DNA from: Bacteroidales bacterium
Lineage (GTDB): Bacteria > Bacteroidota > Bacteroidia > Bacteroidales > UBA932
DNA length: 64,000 nucleotides
Assembly (NCBI GenBank): GCA_017454905.1
Contig: JAFTCB010000007.1
Location: 1 to 64,000 of the forward strand
Reading direction: 5' to 3'
Shown here one piece after another: positions 45,016 to 53,872 of the stretch (its first letter is position 1; the number at the start of each line of letters is the position of its first letter). Under the pieces are notes generated by a model. It ran no database searches. It was given only the letters and a program-made list of their open reading frames with translations, and was not told the origin of the DNA. The position numbers were made by a program, and so were the translations under genes.

Positions 45016-46254
45016 ATGAAGAGATGTTTTTTGACCATTTTGGTTACCGTCGTTGCGGCCTTCTGTCTGGGGGCGCAGCCGTTGCCCGCGCCGCTGACGG
45101 AGCGGACGCTCCGGGTGGATTATGTATTTTCCGGAACGGACAAGACCAGCACCATCGCGCTGGACGGGTTGTCCTGCCTGGACGGCTGGGCCGGACGCCG
45201 GGTGCACCTGGATTCGCTGGCCCTGCGCGGCAACGGCCAGATCCGGATGCATGACGCGCAGACGGGCCGGCTGCTGTATTGCAACTCCTTCTCCACGCTT
45301 TTCCAGGAGTGGCAGGCTACCGAGGAGGCCACGCGCGTGCAGAAGAGTTTCGAAAACGTCTTCCTGCTGCCGATGCCTTCGGTCCCCGTGGACGTGACGG
45401 TCGTGCTGTATGATTTCCACCGGCAGGTGGCGGCGCGGCTTACCCACCGCGTGGACCCTGCCGACATCCTGATCCGCCGGCCGGGTGCGGAGCCTGCGCG
45501 TACGCGCGACATCCTGCGCAGCGGTACGCCGCAGGAGTGCATCGACGTGGTGATCCTGCCCGAAGGGTACACCGCTGCGGAGATGGAGACCTTCTACAAG
45601 GATGCCGCCATCGCGGTAGAAAGCTTCATGAAGCATCAGTCGTTCAGCGAGTTGCGGGACCGCTTCAACTTCGTGGCGGTGGAGCTGCCTTCGGCGGAAA
45701 GCGGCGTGAGCGTGCCGCGCCGCGGCGAATGGAAGGATACGGCGCTGGGCTCGCATTTCGATACTTTCTATTCGGACCGCTACCTGACGACGCTGCACCT
45801 GAAGCGGATGCACGACCTGCTCGCGGGGGTGCCTTATGAGCACATCATCATCCTGGCGAATACCGACACCTACGGCGGGGGAGGCATCTACAACTCCTAT
45901 ACGCTGACCACGGCGCATCACAGCGCCTTCCGGCCGGTGGTGGTCCATGAGTTCGGCCACAGTTTTGCCGGGCTCGCGGACGAGTACGCCTACGACGACC
46001 AGTATGAGGAACAGTATTTCCCGGGGATCGAGCCCTGGGAGCCGAACATCACGACGCAGGCGGATTTCGCTGCCAAGTGGCAGGGGATGATGGGCCGGGA
46101 CGGCGTGGGCCTGATCGAGGGCGCCGGCTACCAGTCCAAGGGGGTCTGGCGCGCGACGCCGGACTGCCGGATGCGGACCAACGGTTTCCCGGATTTCTGC
46201 CCCGTGTGCACGGAGGCGATCCGCTCGATCGTCAGTTATTATACAGGAAAATGA
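45016..46254 (+). CDS. Secreted M64-family zinc metallopeptidase (IgA peptidase-like)
   Basis: A 412-residue protein with a signal peptide (MKRCFLTILVTVVAAFCLGA). An N-terminal beta domain (about 25-160) is followed by the peptidase M64 domain with VDVVILPEGYT-like IDVVILPEGYTAAEM, ANTDTYGGGGIYNS, and the zinc motif VVHEFGHSFAGLADEY (His311, Glu312, His315, Asp320). It probably cuts host or dietary proteins outside the cytoplasm. A C-terminal CPVCTEAIR may form a disulfide. Its promoter region is shared with the divergent DUF1080 gene. Confidence 0.93.
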   Translation: MKRCFLTILVTVVAAFCLGAQPLPAPLTERTLRVDYVFSGTDKTSTIALDGLSCLDGWAGRRVHLDSLALRGNGQIRMHDAQTGRLLYCNSFSTLFQEWQATEEATRVQKSFENVFLLPMPSVPVDVTVVLYDFHRQVAARLTHRVDPADILIRRPGAEPARTRDILRSGTPQECIDVVILPEGYTAAEMETFYKDAAIAVESFMKHQSFSELRDRFNFVAVELPSAESGVSVPRRGEWKDTALGSHFDTFYSDRYLTTLHLKRMHDLLAGVPYEHIIILANTDTYGGGGIYNSYTLTTAHHSAFRPVVVHEFGHSFAGLADEYAYDDQYEEQYFPGIEPWEPNITTQADFAAKWQGMMGRDGVGLIEGAGYQSKGVWRATPDCRMRTNGFPDFCPVCTEAIRSIVSYYTGK

Positions 46255-46384
46255 GACAGGAATTGATCAAGTTGGCGGACGCCTCTCCGAGGAGCACTGG
46301 CAGCTGCTGAAGGATTCCGCGATCCTCTTCCAGCCGACCATCCTCTCCATCGCGGCGGCGATCGACGATTATCTGGCGGAGCTG
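46251..46384 (+). pseudogene. Possible frameshifted remnant of a small gene
   Basis: Between the M64 and thiL genes one frame starts MRQELIKLAD at the ATG overlapping the M64 stop, and soon ends. The next frame then reads GRLSEEHWQLLKDSAILFQP and continues ILSIAAAIDDYLAELS to a stop at about 46390, which looks protein-like. A single-base shift near 46280 would join them into a protein of about 45 residues. No homologue is recognised; it may be chance. Confidence 0.25.
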
Positions 46385-47382
46385 TCCTGAGCGTCCGGCC
46401 GACCTTGCCGGAAATGGTCGAAGCCGCGGATGCTTGTTCCGGCTCCGCGCCATGCTGTCGTGCCGTCGCCTTGCGTGCAGCGGCCGATGACGTGGTGCGG
46501 GATGTCCAGCACTTTTTCCGTTTCCGGGGTGCAGGTGAAGAGCAGTTCGTAGTCTTCTCCGCCGCCGGCGGCCAGTTGGAACGCGTCCCAGCCGTGGCGT
46601 GTGCAGACGCGGCGCAGGGCGGGGGAAAGCGGCAGCGACGGCACGTCGATCACCGCCCCCAGTGAAGAAGCTTCCAGGATATGGCTCAAGTCCGAGCCGA
46701 TCCCGTCGGAGATGTCCATCATCGCGTGTACGCCCGGGGTGGCGGCCAGCCGCAGTCCTTCCTGCACACGCGGCAGGGGGAGGTAGTGCCGGTCGATGAG
46801 CGCCTGCACATCGGCGTCGCGCTCCACGCCTTCCAGGATGGCCTTCAGTCCGCCGGCGGAGTCGCCCAGGAAGCCGGTCACGCAGATCAGGTCGCCCTCG
46901 CAAGCCGTACTCCGCAGCCGTGCGCTCCCGGACGGGCATTCGCCGAGTACGGCCACGTTGATGCAGATGCGGTCGGGGGAGGCGGTGGTGTCGCCGCCGA
47001 GCAGCGCGGTGCCGAAGCGCTCCGAGAGTTCTGCGTAGCCGCGCAGGAATTCTTCCATCCAGCCGGCTTCCAGGTCGGCGGGAAGGGCGACGGAGAGGAA
47101 GGTGGCGGTGGGGGAGCCGCCCATCGCGGCGATGTCGCTGATGTTGACGGCCGCGCTCTTCCAGCCCAGCCGGAACGGGGGGATGTCTGCGCGCAGGAAA
47201 TGCGTCCCCTCGATGAGCATGTCCGTGCTCACGAGCGTATCGCGTCCGCTCCGCTGGGGGATCACGGCGCAGTCATCCCCGATCCCTGTCACCCCTTCGG
47301 GCGCGGAAAAACGTTCGCGGATCCGGCCGATCAGGCCGAATTCCCCGAGCTCGGACAGGTGCTGTGCGCTGCTGGATTTCAT
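46369..47382 (-). CDS. thiL: Thiamine-monophosphate kinase
   Basis: Phosphorylates thiamine monophosphate to the coenzyme thiamine diphosphate. The 337 residues belong to the PurM/ThiL fold. Visible are the N-terminal LGEFGLIGRIRERF, the metal/ATP motif GIGDDCAVI near 33-41, STDMLIEGTHF, AAVNISDIAAMGGSP, LLGGDTTAS and GGEDYELLFTC. Single gene on the minus strand. Its product supplies the TPP needed by acetolactate synthase and others. A short tail (QGRPDAQDSSAR) extends past the conserved domain. Confidence 0.94.
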   Translation of the reverse strand: MKSSSAQHLSELGEFGLIGRIRERFSAPEGVTGIGDDCAVIPQRSGRDTLVSTDMLIEGTHFLRADIPPFRLGWKSAAVNISDIAAMGGSPTATFLSVALPADLEAGWMEEFLRGYAELSERFGTALLGGDTTASPDRICINVAVLGECPSGSARLRSTACEGDLICVTGFLGDSAGGLKAILEGVERDADVQALIDRHYLPLPRVQEGLRLAATPGVHAMMDISDGIGSDLSHILEASSLGAVIDVPSLPLSPALRRVCTRHGWDAFQLAAGGGEDYELLFTCTPETEKVLDIPHHVIGRCTQGDGTTAWRGAGTSIRGFDHFRQGRPDAQDSSAR

Positions 47383-47535
47383 GTTGGCAAAAATACGGAC
47401 AAAAGCGCAGGTTTACAAGCCGGAAAACAGGGATTTCCACCGCCAACCACATAGTTAGGTGGTGTTTTTGTCTTGCCGATAGGACGGTCACTGTTTTCCC
47501 CCAGTTTATGGGGTGTTTCTTAATCAGATTGATCC

Positions 47536-47543
47536 TATTTTTG
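47536..47543 (+). promoter_or_regulatory. Putative -7 box upstream of the secreted protein at 47601
   Basis: TATTTTTG, an exact TAnnTTTG match, 57 bases upstream of the ATG. It is in the divergent 218-base gap with thiL, which shows nothing else notable. Confidence 0.45.
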
Positions 47544-47600
47544 CAGCAAGTTCTTCATTGGATTGAAGGACAAGAACTTCTGACATTAGTAACTGACACG

Positions 47601-48614
47601 ATGAACAAGATCATTGCGCTTGTTGCCGTCCTGTTGACGGCCCTCACCCTGGCGGCGCAGCCCGTCAGCGAAATCGACCTGCTGGTCGGACAGACCCTCA
47701 GCTACACGGCAGCCGGGACGCACCTGACCGGATTTGCCGTCGAAGACGGACAGGAATTCGTCCAGGCGAGCCGGGACGGCCTGAAGCTGACGCTGAAAGG
47801 CCTGAAAAAAGGCGACGCTACGCTTTTGCTGTCGCTGCACGGCGGACAGTCCTCCAAACTGCTCGTCCATGTGCTGCCGACCTCTTTCAGCCGTCCTGCC
47901 GGCAAGACGGAAAAACCCGAGGACCAGCCCGAGTGGACCGGCCACTACGAGCTGCGCCTGCCCAGGACCAACTACAGCATCATCTACCACTCGTTCCGGG
48001 AGGACTGGCGCTGGGACATCATGGAAACGTATTCCTGCATCGGCGAGACCTTTGTCCAATCGGAATGCTTCGAATCCGAGGATGGATACAACGGGATGGA
48101 AGACCTGATCAGCATGTTTGATTTCCGGACCAAGCTGGGATACAGCGGCGGCCTGCACCCGGAGGGCTATTATGTGATGTATTACGGTGACGGGAATGAG
48201 ATCGTGCCGGAAAACAGACACGACGGTATCTCGCATTTCGAGTCCTATGCGCCCCGCTCCCTGGAGATGGCGCTCTACGGCAGCGAACCGGCCGGTTTCG
48301 GACGGGATCCCGGCGAGGACGAGACCCTTCAGTCCGGCACCATCATGCAGCGCATCCGGATGATCGGAGGCAGCCAGCATCACCTGAAGAAGTTCTACCG
48401 GGGCGACGAGACCGTCTGCGGCCGGACGTGCTGGGTGTTTGACATCCGCGGCACCAACCTCTTCGGCTACGGCGGCTATGTGGTCTGGGTCGATCAGCAG
48501 ACCGGCCTGGTCCTGCGTCAGGAAGCCGATGGGGGCGGCGGCTTCATCGTCACGCGCTTCGACCTCGACTACCACGACTGGGACATCCAGATCCGTCCGG
48601 ACCTCTTCAAGTAA
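47601..48614 (+). CDS. Secreted protein of unknown function
   Basis: The frame is open from 47364, but the signal peptide MNKIIALVAVLLTALTLAA sets the start at 47601, giving 337 residues. After it comes a beta-rich segment (about 25-95) and a larger domain with many aromatics, for example NYSIIYHSFREDWRWDIMET and GGYVVWVDQQTGLVLRQEAD. The second resembles outer-membrane lipoprotein carrier-like or YceI-like sheets only in general character. No motif is recognised. Size and signal peptide suit a periplasmic or surface protein. Confidence 0.82.
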   Translation: MNKIIALVAVLLTALTLAAQPVSEIDLLVGQTLSYTAAGTHLTGFAVEDGQEFVQASRDGLKLTLKGLKKGDATLLLSLHGGQSSKLLVHVLPTSFSRPAGKTEKPEDQPEWTGHYELRLPRTNYSIIYHSFREDWRWDIMETYSCIGETFVQSECFESEDGYNGMEDLISMFDFRTKLGYSGGLHPEGYYVMYYGDGNEIVPENRHDGISHFESYAPRSLEMALYGSEPAGFGRDPGEDETLQSGTIMQRIRMIGGSQHHLKKFYRGDETVCGRTCWVFDIRGTNLFGYGGYVVWVDQQTGLVLRQEADGGGGFIVTRFDLDYHDWDIQIRPDLFK

Positions 48615-48683
48615 GAGGATGAAACGGATTCCTGCACTTTGAAATAGTATGTCCTGACCTTTCGTATTTTCGGGAGAATTGTA

Positions 48684-48691
48684 TATTTTTG
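48684..48691 (+). promoter_or_regulatory. -7 box abutting the DUF1232 start
   Basis: TATTTTTG matches TAnnTTTG exactly and ends 5 bases before the ATG at 48697. This is the second case in the window where a promoter box would place the transcript start at the start codon. Confidence 0.4.
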
Positions 48692-48696
48692 TGCTT

Positions 48697-49074
48697 ATGA
48701 AAGCACCCCGGAATCTGGAGAAATATATCCCGAATTACGATGTTGAGAAGTTCTGGAAGAAATTGCGCCGCTCGTTGAGGAGGATGGGCGCCAAGGCTGT
48801 GTATTACGCGTTGCTGCTGTATTATGCCTTGCAGGACCCCCAGATCTCCCGGAAGGACAAGGGAATGATCCTCGGGGCGCTGGGCTATTTCCTCCTTCCG
48901 CTCGATCTTATGCCGGATTTCCTACCCGCCATCGGCTATACCGATGATATCGCCGCCCTGGCCTTTGCGGTCTATAAGGTGATCAACTGCATCACCCCGC
49001 TGGTCAAGGGCCAGGCGGAGGCCAAAGTCTATGAATGGTTCGGCGACGTGGACCAGAGCGACCTGATCCTGTAA
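48697..49074 (+). CDS. DUF1232 (YkvA-type) small membrane protein
   Basis: A 125-residue protein. The family core KGMILGALGYFLLPLDLMPDFLPAIGYTDDIAAL (shown as YFLLPLDLMPDFLP and GYTDDIAAL) forms the DUF1232 motif, two hydrophobic segments around a Pro-Asp turn. A basic N-terminal region (KFWKKLRRSLRRMG) would stay cytoplasmic. Function is unknown. The upstream TTG at 48679 is in frame, but the ATG at 48697 is preferred because the promoter-like box covers the codons before it. Ends one base before the convergent MBL gene. Confidence 0.87.
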   Translation: MKAPRNLEKYIPNYDVEKFWKKLRRSLRRMGAKAVYYALLLYYALQDPQISRKDKGMILGALGYFLLPLDLMPDFLPAIGYTDDIAALAFAVYKVINCITPLVKGQAEAKVYEWFGDVDQSDLIL

Positions 49075-49941
49075 TTATTCCAGCACCAGTCCGTCCCAGG
49101 CGGGATGGACGTGCGACGGGAGCATGGCGGCGAATTCTTCGTGCCGCGGCAGCTGGTGGGACAGGTGGGTGATGTAGGATTCGCGCGCGCCAACCTTCTC
49201 AAAGAAATCCAGCGTCTCCTGCAGGGAGGGATGGGAGTGGTGGTCGCCGATCTTCACGCAGCCAAGCGTCACGTATTCAACGCCTTTCAGTTTCTCCAAC
49301 TCGGCTTCGCTGTCCAGCATCTTGATGTCCGTGAGGTAGGCGATGTTGCCGAAGCGGTAGCCCAGCACGGAGAGTTTCTTCTCCCGGTGGTGCCAGCCCT
49401 GGATGGGGATGATCTCCGCCGTGGCGTCGGCAGCGGACTGCGGCGGCAGGTGGTGGTAGCCGAACCCCTTCTCCCATGAGAGGATCTCCTCATTGGCATT
49501 GGAATGCACCAGGAACGGATGTGCCCCGTCGATGGTGTGCACGCGCCATTCCGGGGCACCGGGATACTTCTCCTCCGCGAAGGCGTAGCCGTATTCGTGT
49601 CGCAGGGTGTTCTCCACATAGCTCTCGCAGTAGATGTTGACGGGATGGCGCTCCGCCAGGTTGAAGGCCCGGATGTCGTCCAGGCCGCCCGTGTGGTCCT
49701 TGTGGTTGTGTGTCAGCAGGATGGCATCCAGATGATGCACATTCTGGCGCAGCATCTGCTCCCGGAAATCGGGGCCGGCATCCACCAGGATGGTCAGGCC
49801 GCAGTACTCCACCAGCACGGAAGCGCGCAGGCGCTTGTCCCACGGGTCCGCCGAGCGGCAGACCTCGCAGTCGCAGGCGATCATCGGGACGCCGGACGAA
49901 GTGCCCGTCCCCAGGAAAGTCAGTTTCGCTTTCTTCTCCAT
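49075..49941 (-). CDS. MBL-fold metallo-hydrolase (PhnP-like)
   Basis: A 288-residue metallo-beta-lactamase-fold hydrolase. The di-zinc motif is LLTHNHKDHTGGLDDIRAF (HxHxDH near 78-83). An N-terminal CDCEVCRSAD cysteine cluster, as in PhnP, may bind a structural zinc. Further ligands appear in YLTDIKML and THLSHQLPRHEEF. A phosphodiesterase role on cyclic or nucleotide substrates is suggested by family. Begins 1 base after the mtaB stop; the two form a minus-strand pair. Confidence 0.9.
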   Translation of the reverse strand: MEKKAKLTFLGTGTSSGVPMIACDCEVCRSADPWDKRLRASVLVEYCGLTILVDAGPDFREQMLRQNVHHLDAILLTHNHKDHTGGLDDIRAFNLAERHPVNIYCESYVENTLRHEYGYAFAEEKYPGAPEWRVHTIDGAHPFLVHSNANEEILSWEKGFGYHHLPPQSAADATAEIIPIQGWHHREKKLSVLGYRFGNIAYLTDIKMLDSEAELEKLKGVEYVTLGCVKIGDHHSHPSLQETLDFFEKVGARESYITHLSHQLPRHEEFAAMLPSHVHPAWDGLVLE

Positions 49942-49942
49942 A

Positions 49943-51196
49943 TCAATCGATAACTATGTCCACCAGTGTATTTACCAGCGCCGGATCATAAGGTCGCGAG
50001 ATGCGGATGTAGTTGCCCGTGTAGCCCTCCATCTGTCCGCCGTGCTCCGTAGACTCAAAGAGCACGCGCTCATGCACGCCCCGGTTCGCTTCGCGGAATT
50101 CCGCATGCAGGCGGGTGCAAAGCTCCTCCAGCACCGCCACGCGGTGCTTCTTGACGCTCTCCTCCACCTGGTCCGGCATGTCAGCCGCCGGGGTGCCCGG
50201 GCGCCGCGAATAGGGGAAGACGTGGATGAACGCCGGGTGTACGCGGTCAATGAAGCGGAAGGTATCCTTGAAGAGGGCGTCCGTCTCGCCGGGCAGGCCG
50301 ACCATCACATCGATGCCGAAGAAGACCTTCGGCGCCCCGGGGCGCTCCATTTTCCGGCGGATCATTTCAATCCGCTCCGCGAAAAAGGCAGTGTCGTAGT
50401 GCCTTCCCATCCGGGAGAGCAACTCGTCGGAGCCGGTCTGGAGCGGGATGTGGAAATGCGGTTGGAATTTGGTCCCGGAGGCGATCCAGTCCACGATCTC
50501 CTCCGTCAGCAAGTTGGGTTCGATGCTCGAAATGCGGTAGCGCTCAATGCCTTCCACCGCGTCCAGGGCTTTCAGCAGATCGAGGAAGGATTCCCCCGTC
50601 GTCCGGCCGAAATCTCCCGTGTTTACGCCCGTCAGGACGATCTCCTTCACGCCTTCCGCCGCAATCTGCTCCGCGTGCTGCACGCACTCGGCGATGGGGA
50701 TGTTGCGGCTCTCGCCGCGGGCGTACGGGACCGTGCAGTACTTGCAGTAGTTATTGCAGCCGTCCTGGACTTTCAAGAACGCGCGCGTCCGGTTGTCCGA
50801 GGCCGAATATGCGGCGAACACCGGAGAAGCCACAGGCTGCTGCGCCGGAAACGGGATGCCCAGCAGGCCCAGTGTCTCCTTCACCACCAGCCCCTTCTCA
50901 GCGGCACCGAACACACGCGAGACGCCCTCGATCTTCTCGATCTCGGCGCGGCGCAGTTCGGCGCTGCAGCCCGTCACGATGATCCGGGCTTCTGGGTTGA
51001 TCCGGTGCATCTTGCGCACCAGGTTGCGGGACTTGCTGTCGGCCATGGCCGTGACCGAACAGGTATTGACCAGATAGATATCGGCGCGCTCGCTCCAGGG
51101 CACGACTTCCAGCCCTGCGGCGCGGAAACCGCGTTCGTAGGTAGCCGTCTCGGCGAAATTGAGCTTGCAGCCCAGGGTGAGCAGCGCAATTTTCAT
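49943..51196 (-). CDS. mtaB: tRNA t6A37 methylthiotransferase
   Basis: Radical-SAM enzyme turning t6A37 of tRNA into ms2t6A. The 417 residues have the N-terminal MTTase domain with LGCKLNFAE, NTCSVT and TGCSAE (three cysteines for the auxiliary cluster). The radical-SAM motif DGCNNYCKYCTVPYARG lies near 147-163, and a C-terminal TRAM-like end follows. TsaD, which helps make the t6A substrate, is encoded 7 kb downstream at 58504, but not in the same operon. Confidence 0.95.
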   Translation of the reverse strand: MKIALLTLGCKLNFAETATYERGFRAAGLEVVPWSERADIYLVNTCSVTAMADSKSRNLVRKMHRINPEARIIVTGCSAELRRAEIEKIEGVSRVFGAAEKGLVVKETLGLLGIPFPAQQPVASPVFAAYSASDNRTRAFLKVQDGCNNYCKYCTVPYARGESRNIPIAECVQHAEQIAAEGVKEIVLTGVNTGDFGRTTGESFLDLLKALDAVEGIERYRISSIEPNLLTEEIVDWIASGTKFQPHFHIPLQTGSDELLSRMGRHYDTAFFAERIEMIRRKMERPGAPKVFFGIDVMVGLPGETDALFKDTFRFIDRVHPAFIHVFPYSRRPGTPAADMPDQVEESVKKHRVAVLEELCTRLHAEFREANRGVHERVLFESTEHGGQMEGYTGNYIRISRPYDPALVNTLVDIVID

Positions 51197-51208
51197 CCTG
51201 CAAAAATA

Positions 51209-53149
51209 CTACTTTCCGTCGGTTTTACCGCCAGGGACGACGGCAATGTTGGAAAGGCTCTGCACACCGGCCATGGGCGGCAGGACGGCGCGGATGCGCT
51301 TGTCCCGGCCTACGAGCAGGGCATGCGGCTGGGTGATCCCGCGCTGGTGCCCCTGCCAGTTGGTCAGGTACAGGCCCTGGCCTTCGATGTACTGGAAGCC
51401 GGAGCAGAAACGCAGGGGCGCTCCCGGCAGGTCTTCATTGGAAAGGGTCCAGACGATGTTCCAATCCTCATCCAGTTCTACGATGCGCGGGTTCTTGTCC
51501 CGGTCGGCCAGGGAGACCAGCGTATGGCCGTCCGGGAGCCTTTGCACGGAGTGCGGCCCGCCGGGCAGGCGGAGGCTGCGCACCACGCGGCCGCGGGCGT
51601 CATATTCCGTCAGTTTCTGGTCGCCGTAGTGGGCGACCAGGCAGTGCCCGTCGTCCAGTTTCCGCGCATTGCGCATGAAAGCCATGCCGCCGTCCTTGAC
51701 TCCTTTCGGGAGAATGACGGTCTGCTTCACGATCCGCCCGTGCAGGTCGAGTTCCAGCAGGCGGCCGGACTCGCATTCCCCGACAAAGGTCCGCCCGCCG
51801 GGCAGCCGCTGGCAGGCGAAAACATGGCAGGGGGCATCGTAGCGGAGCACTTCATTGCCGTCCGCATCCAGCTCCAGCACGCCGGTGCCGGTGGTGAAGA
51901 GCAGATGGCCGTTCTCCAGCAGCTGCAGGTCGTTGCTCAGCGGAGCCTCGTGCTCCCAGCTGATGCGTCCGTCGCGGAAGCGGAACACTTTCCCGCCGGA
52001 ATAGTCCGTCGCATAGAAATCCGGCACTTCGCGTCCGAACGCGTGTTCGAAGATGCCCGTGCCGAGCAGGAACGAGCCGTAGGCGGCGAAGGTGCTGATC
52101 TCGTGCGTCTGGGCGATGTAGTCCGCGTAGCTGCGCTTCAGGCCGATGCTGCTGCAGTCCGTAAGGTTGACGAAGCCGTCGGTGTTGACCACGGCTTTCG
52201 TCACGAGGCCCTCGTAGGCGCGCCGGATCGTCCCGCTGTATTCATCTGCGGGCAGGAATCCTTTCTCCACGCCGCGGCTGATCAGGTAGAGGAACATGCC
52301 CGTACCGGAAGTCTCGTTCCAGTTGCCGGCCTCCAGCGGCTTGTCCACGACCTGGCACCACATCCCCGTGTGGGGGTCCTGGGAGGTCTTGAGGCCGCGG
52401 CACATCTGGCGGAAGCGCTCCAGCAGGGCATCCCGCCCCGGCTGCTCTTCCGGCACGTAGTCGAAGACATCTGCCCACAGCACGGCCAGCCAGCCCATCC
52501 CTTCGCTCCAGACCTCCGGGTACGCGCCGCGGGCTTCATCCCATCCGTGCACGAAATGGCCGTCCGCCTTGCCGCAGAGATCCGTGATGCCCTGCATCTG
52601 CCGGACCACTTCGGCAAAGTCTTCCGGGTGCCCCATTGTCCGGGCATACCGGGCGAGGAAGATCTGCCCCATGAATACGCCGTCCACCCAGACCTGGCGG
52701 ATGCGGGCGGAGTGCCAGAACATCCCGTTGTCGAAGCGGGGATAGGTATCGAAACCGCGCCGGATCGTTTCCGCGGCGCGGGCGTAGCGCTCCTCCCCGG
52801 TCTGCTCATAGAGCAGCAGGCAGGCATAGCCGGGGATGAAATTGTCGAGTGCATCGGGCTTGAACTGCCGCAGACGGCCTTCGGCGTCCACATTTTGGTC
52901 CACATATTTGCGGATGTACTCGAAATACACGGGATCCGCCGTCCAGCGCCACAGGTGCTCCATGGCAAACATGACATAGCCCGCCTGCCAGGTGAAGGAA
53001 TTGTCCTGCGTCCCCCAGCGGATCTCGTCGGGGTCGGCATAGCGGTGGATGAACTGCTTCGCGGTGGTCTCGGACCAGGCGCGGGACTGTGCGATGGCGG
53101 AGCCGCCAAGGGCAAGCACCAGGAAGAGGGCGGTCAGGATTCTTTTCAT
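51209..53149 (-). CDS. Secreted GH105-type hydrolase fused to a beta-propeller-like domain
   Basis: A 646-residue protein with a signal peptide (MKRILTALFLVLALGGSAIA). Residues about 25-375 match the alpha/alpha barrel of unsaturated rhamnogalacturonyl hydrolases (GH88/GH105): IRQVWVDGVFMGQIFLARYA holds the probable catalytic Asp156, followed by FVHGWDE and WSEGMGWLAVLWAD. Residues about 390-640 are repeats such as VLELDADGNEVLRYD, LLELDLHGRIVKQTV and IVELDEDWNIVWTLS, like the arylsulfotransferase/PQQ propeller. It would act on pectin fragments or other uronate oligosaccharides. Confidence 0.85.
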   Translation of the reverse strand: MKRILTALFLVLALGGSAIAQSRAWSETTAKQFIHRYADPDEIRWGTQDNSFTWQAGYVMFAMEHLWRWTADPVYFEYIRKYVDQNVDAEGRLRQFKPDALDNFIPGYACLLLYEQTGEERYARAAETIRRGFDTYPRFDNGMFWHSARIRQVWVDGVFMGQIFLARYARTMGHPEDFAEVVRQMQGITDLCGKADGHFVHGWDEARGAYPEVWSEGMGWLAVLWADVFDYVPEEQPGRDALLERFRQMCRGLKTSQDPHTGMWCQVVDKPLEAGNWNETSGTGMFLYLISRGVEKGFLPADEYSGTIRRAYEGLVTKAVVNTDGFVNLTDCSSIGLKRSYADYIAQTHEISTFAAYGSFLLGTGIFEHAFGREVPDFYATDYSGGKVFRFRDGRISWEHEAPLSNDLQLLENGHLLFTTGTGVLELDADGNEVLRYDAPCHVFACQRLPGGRTFVGECESGRLLELDLHGRIVKQTVILPKGVKDGGMAFMRNARKLDDGHCLVAHYGDQKLTEYDARGRVVRSLRLPGGPHSVQRLPDGHTLVSLADRDKNPRIVELDEDWNIVWTLSNEDLPGAPLRFCSGFQYIEGQGLYLTNWQGHQRGITQPHALLVGRDKRIRAVLPPMAGVQSLSNIAVVPGGKTDGK

Positions 53150-53161
53150 GGAGGGGAGGGG

Positions 53162-53872
53162 TTATGCCAGCAGGATGAAGACGCAGGGGCGCTTGCCGAT
53201 GGTGAGGGGCGTTTTGCGCCATTGGGCGACGGTTTCCGTTTTGATCAGCTGCGTGGGCAGGGTGATGTCGGCGGCCACGCACAGGCGCGTGGCGGGGGAG
53301 AGGCCCTGGAGCATGTCCGCGAAGAGGGCATCGTTGCGGTAGGGGGTCTCGATGAGGATCTGGCTCTGGTTCAGGGCGCGGGATTGCTTTTCCAGGTCTT
53401 TGAGCGCGGCCCGGCGCTCGTCCGTCTTGGCGGGGATATAGCCGCGGAACGCGAAGGACTGGCCATTGAGCCCGGAGGCCATCAAGGCCAGCATCAGCGA
53501 GGACGGACCGACCATCGGGACGACTTCGATGCCGTGCCGGTGGCACAGGGCGACCAGCGCAGCGCCGGGATCGGCGACCGCCGGAAGTCCGGCTTCGGAG
53601 AGCAGGCCGACATCCTGCCCGTCAAACAGCGGCAGCATCGCCTCCACTTCTGCCGGGGCGGTATGCTCGTTGAGGACATGGAGATCCAGTTCTTCGATAT
53701 GGCCTTTCAGCCCGTAGCGGGACAGGAACCGACGGGCGGTCCGCAGTTCTTCTACGACGAAGCACCGCAGCGAACAGGCCCGCTCCAGGACCTGCCGGGG
53801 AAGGACTTCCGCCGGATCATTTTCCCCCAGCGGGGTGGGAATCAGATACAGTTTGCCCGGGGTCTTGCTCAT
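53162..53872 (-). CDS. SAM-dependent methyltransferase, RsmI-like (tetrapyrrole methylase fold)
   Basis: A 236-residue protein with the RsmI pattern: LYLIPTPLGENDP at the start, FVVEELRTARRFLSRYG, VGLLSEAGLPAVADPG, PMVGPSSLMLALMASG and QILIETPYRNDALF. RsmI 2'-O-methylates C1402 of 16S rRNA; Bacteroidota carry this shorter relative in addition to or in place of it, so the exact target is unsure. Its first 56 bases overlap the 3' end of tamB in another frame, suggesting coupling. Confidence 0.87.
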   Translation of the reverse strand: MSKTPGKLYLIPTPLGENDPAEVLPRQVLERACSLRCFVVEELRTARRFLSRYGLKGHIEELDLHVLNEHTAPAEVEAMLPLFDGQDVGLLSEAGLPAVADPGAALVALCHRHGIEVVPMVGPSSLMLALMASGLNGQSFAFRGYIPAKTDERRAALKDLEKQSRALNQSQILIETPYRNDALFADMLQGLSPATRLCVAADITLPTQLIKTETVAQWRKTPLTIGKRPCVFILLA

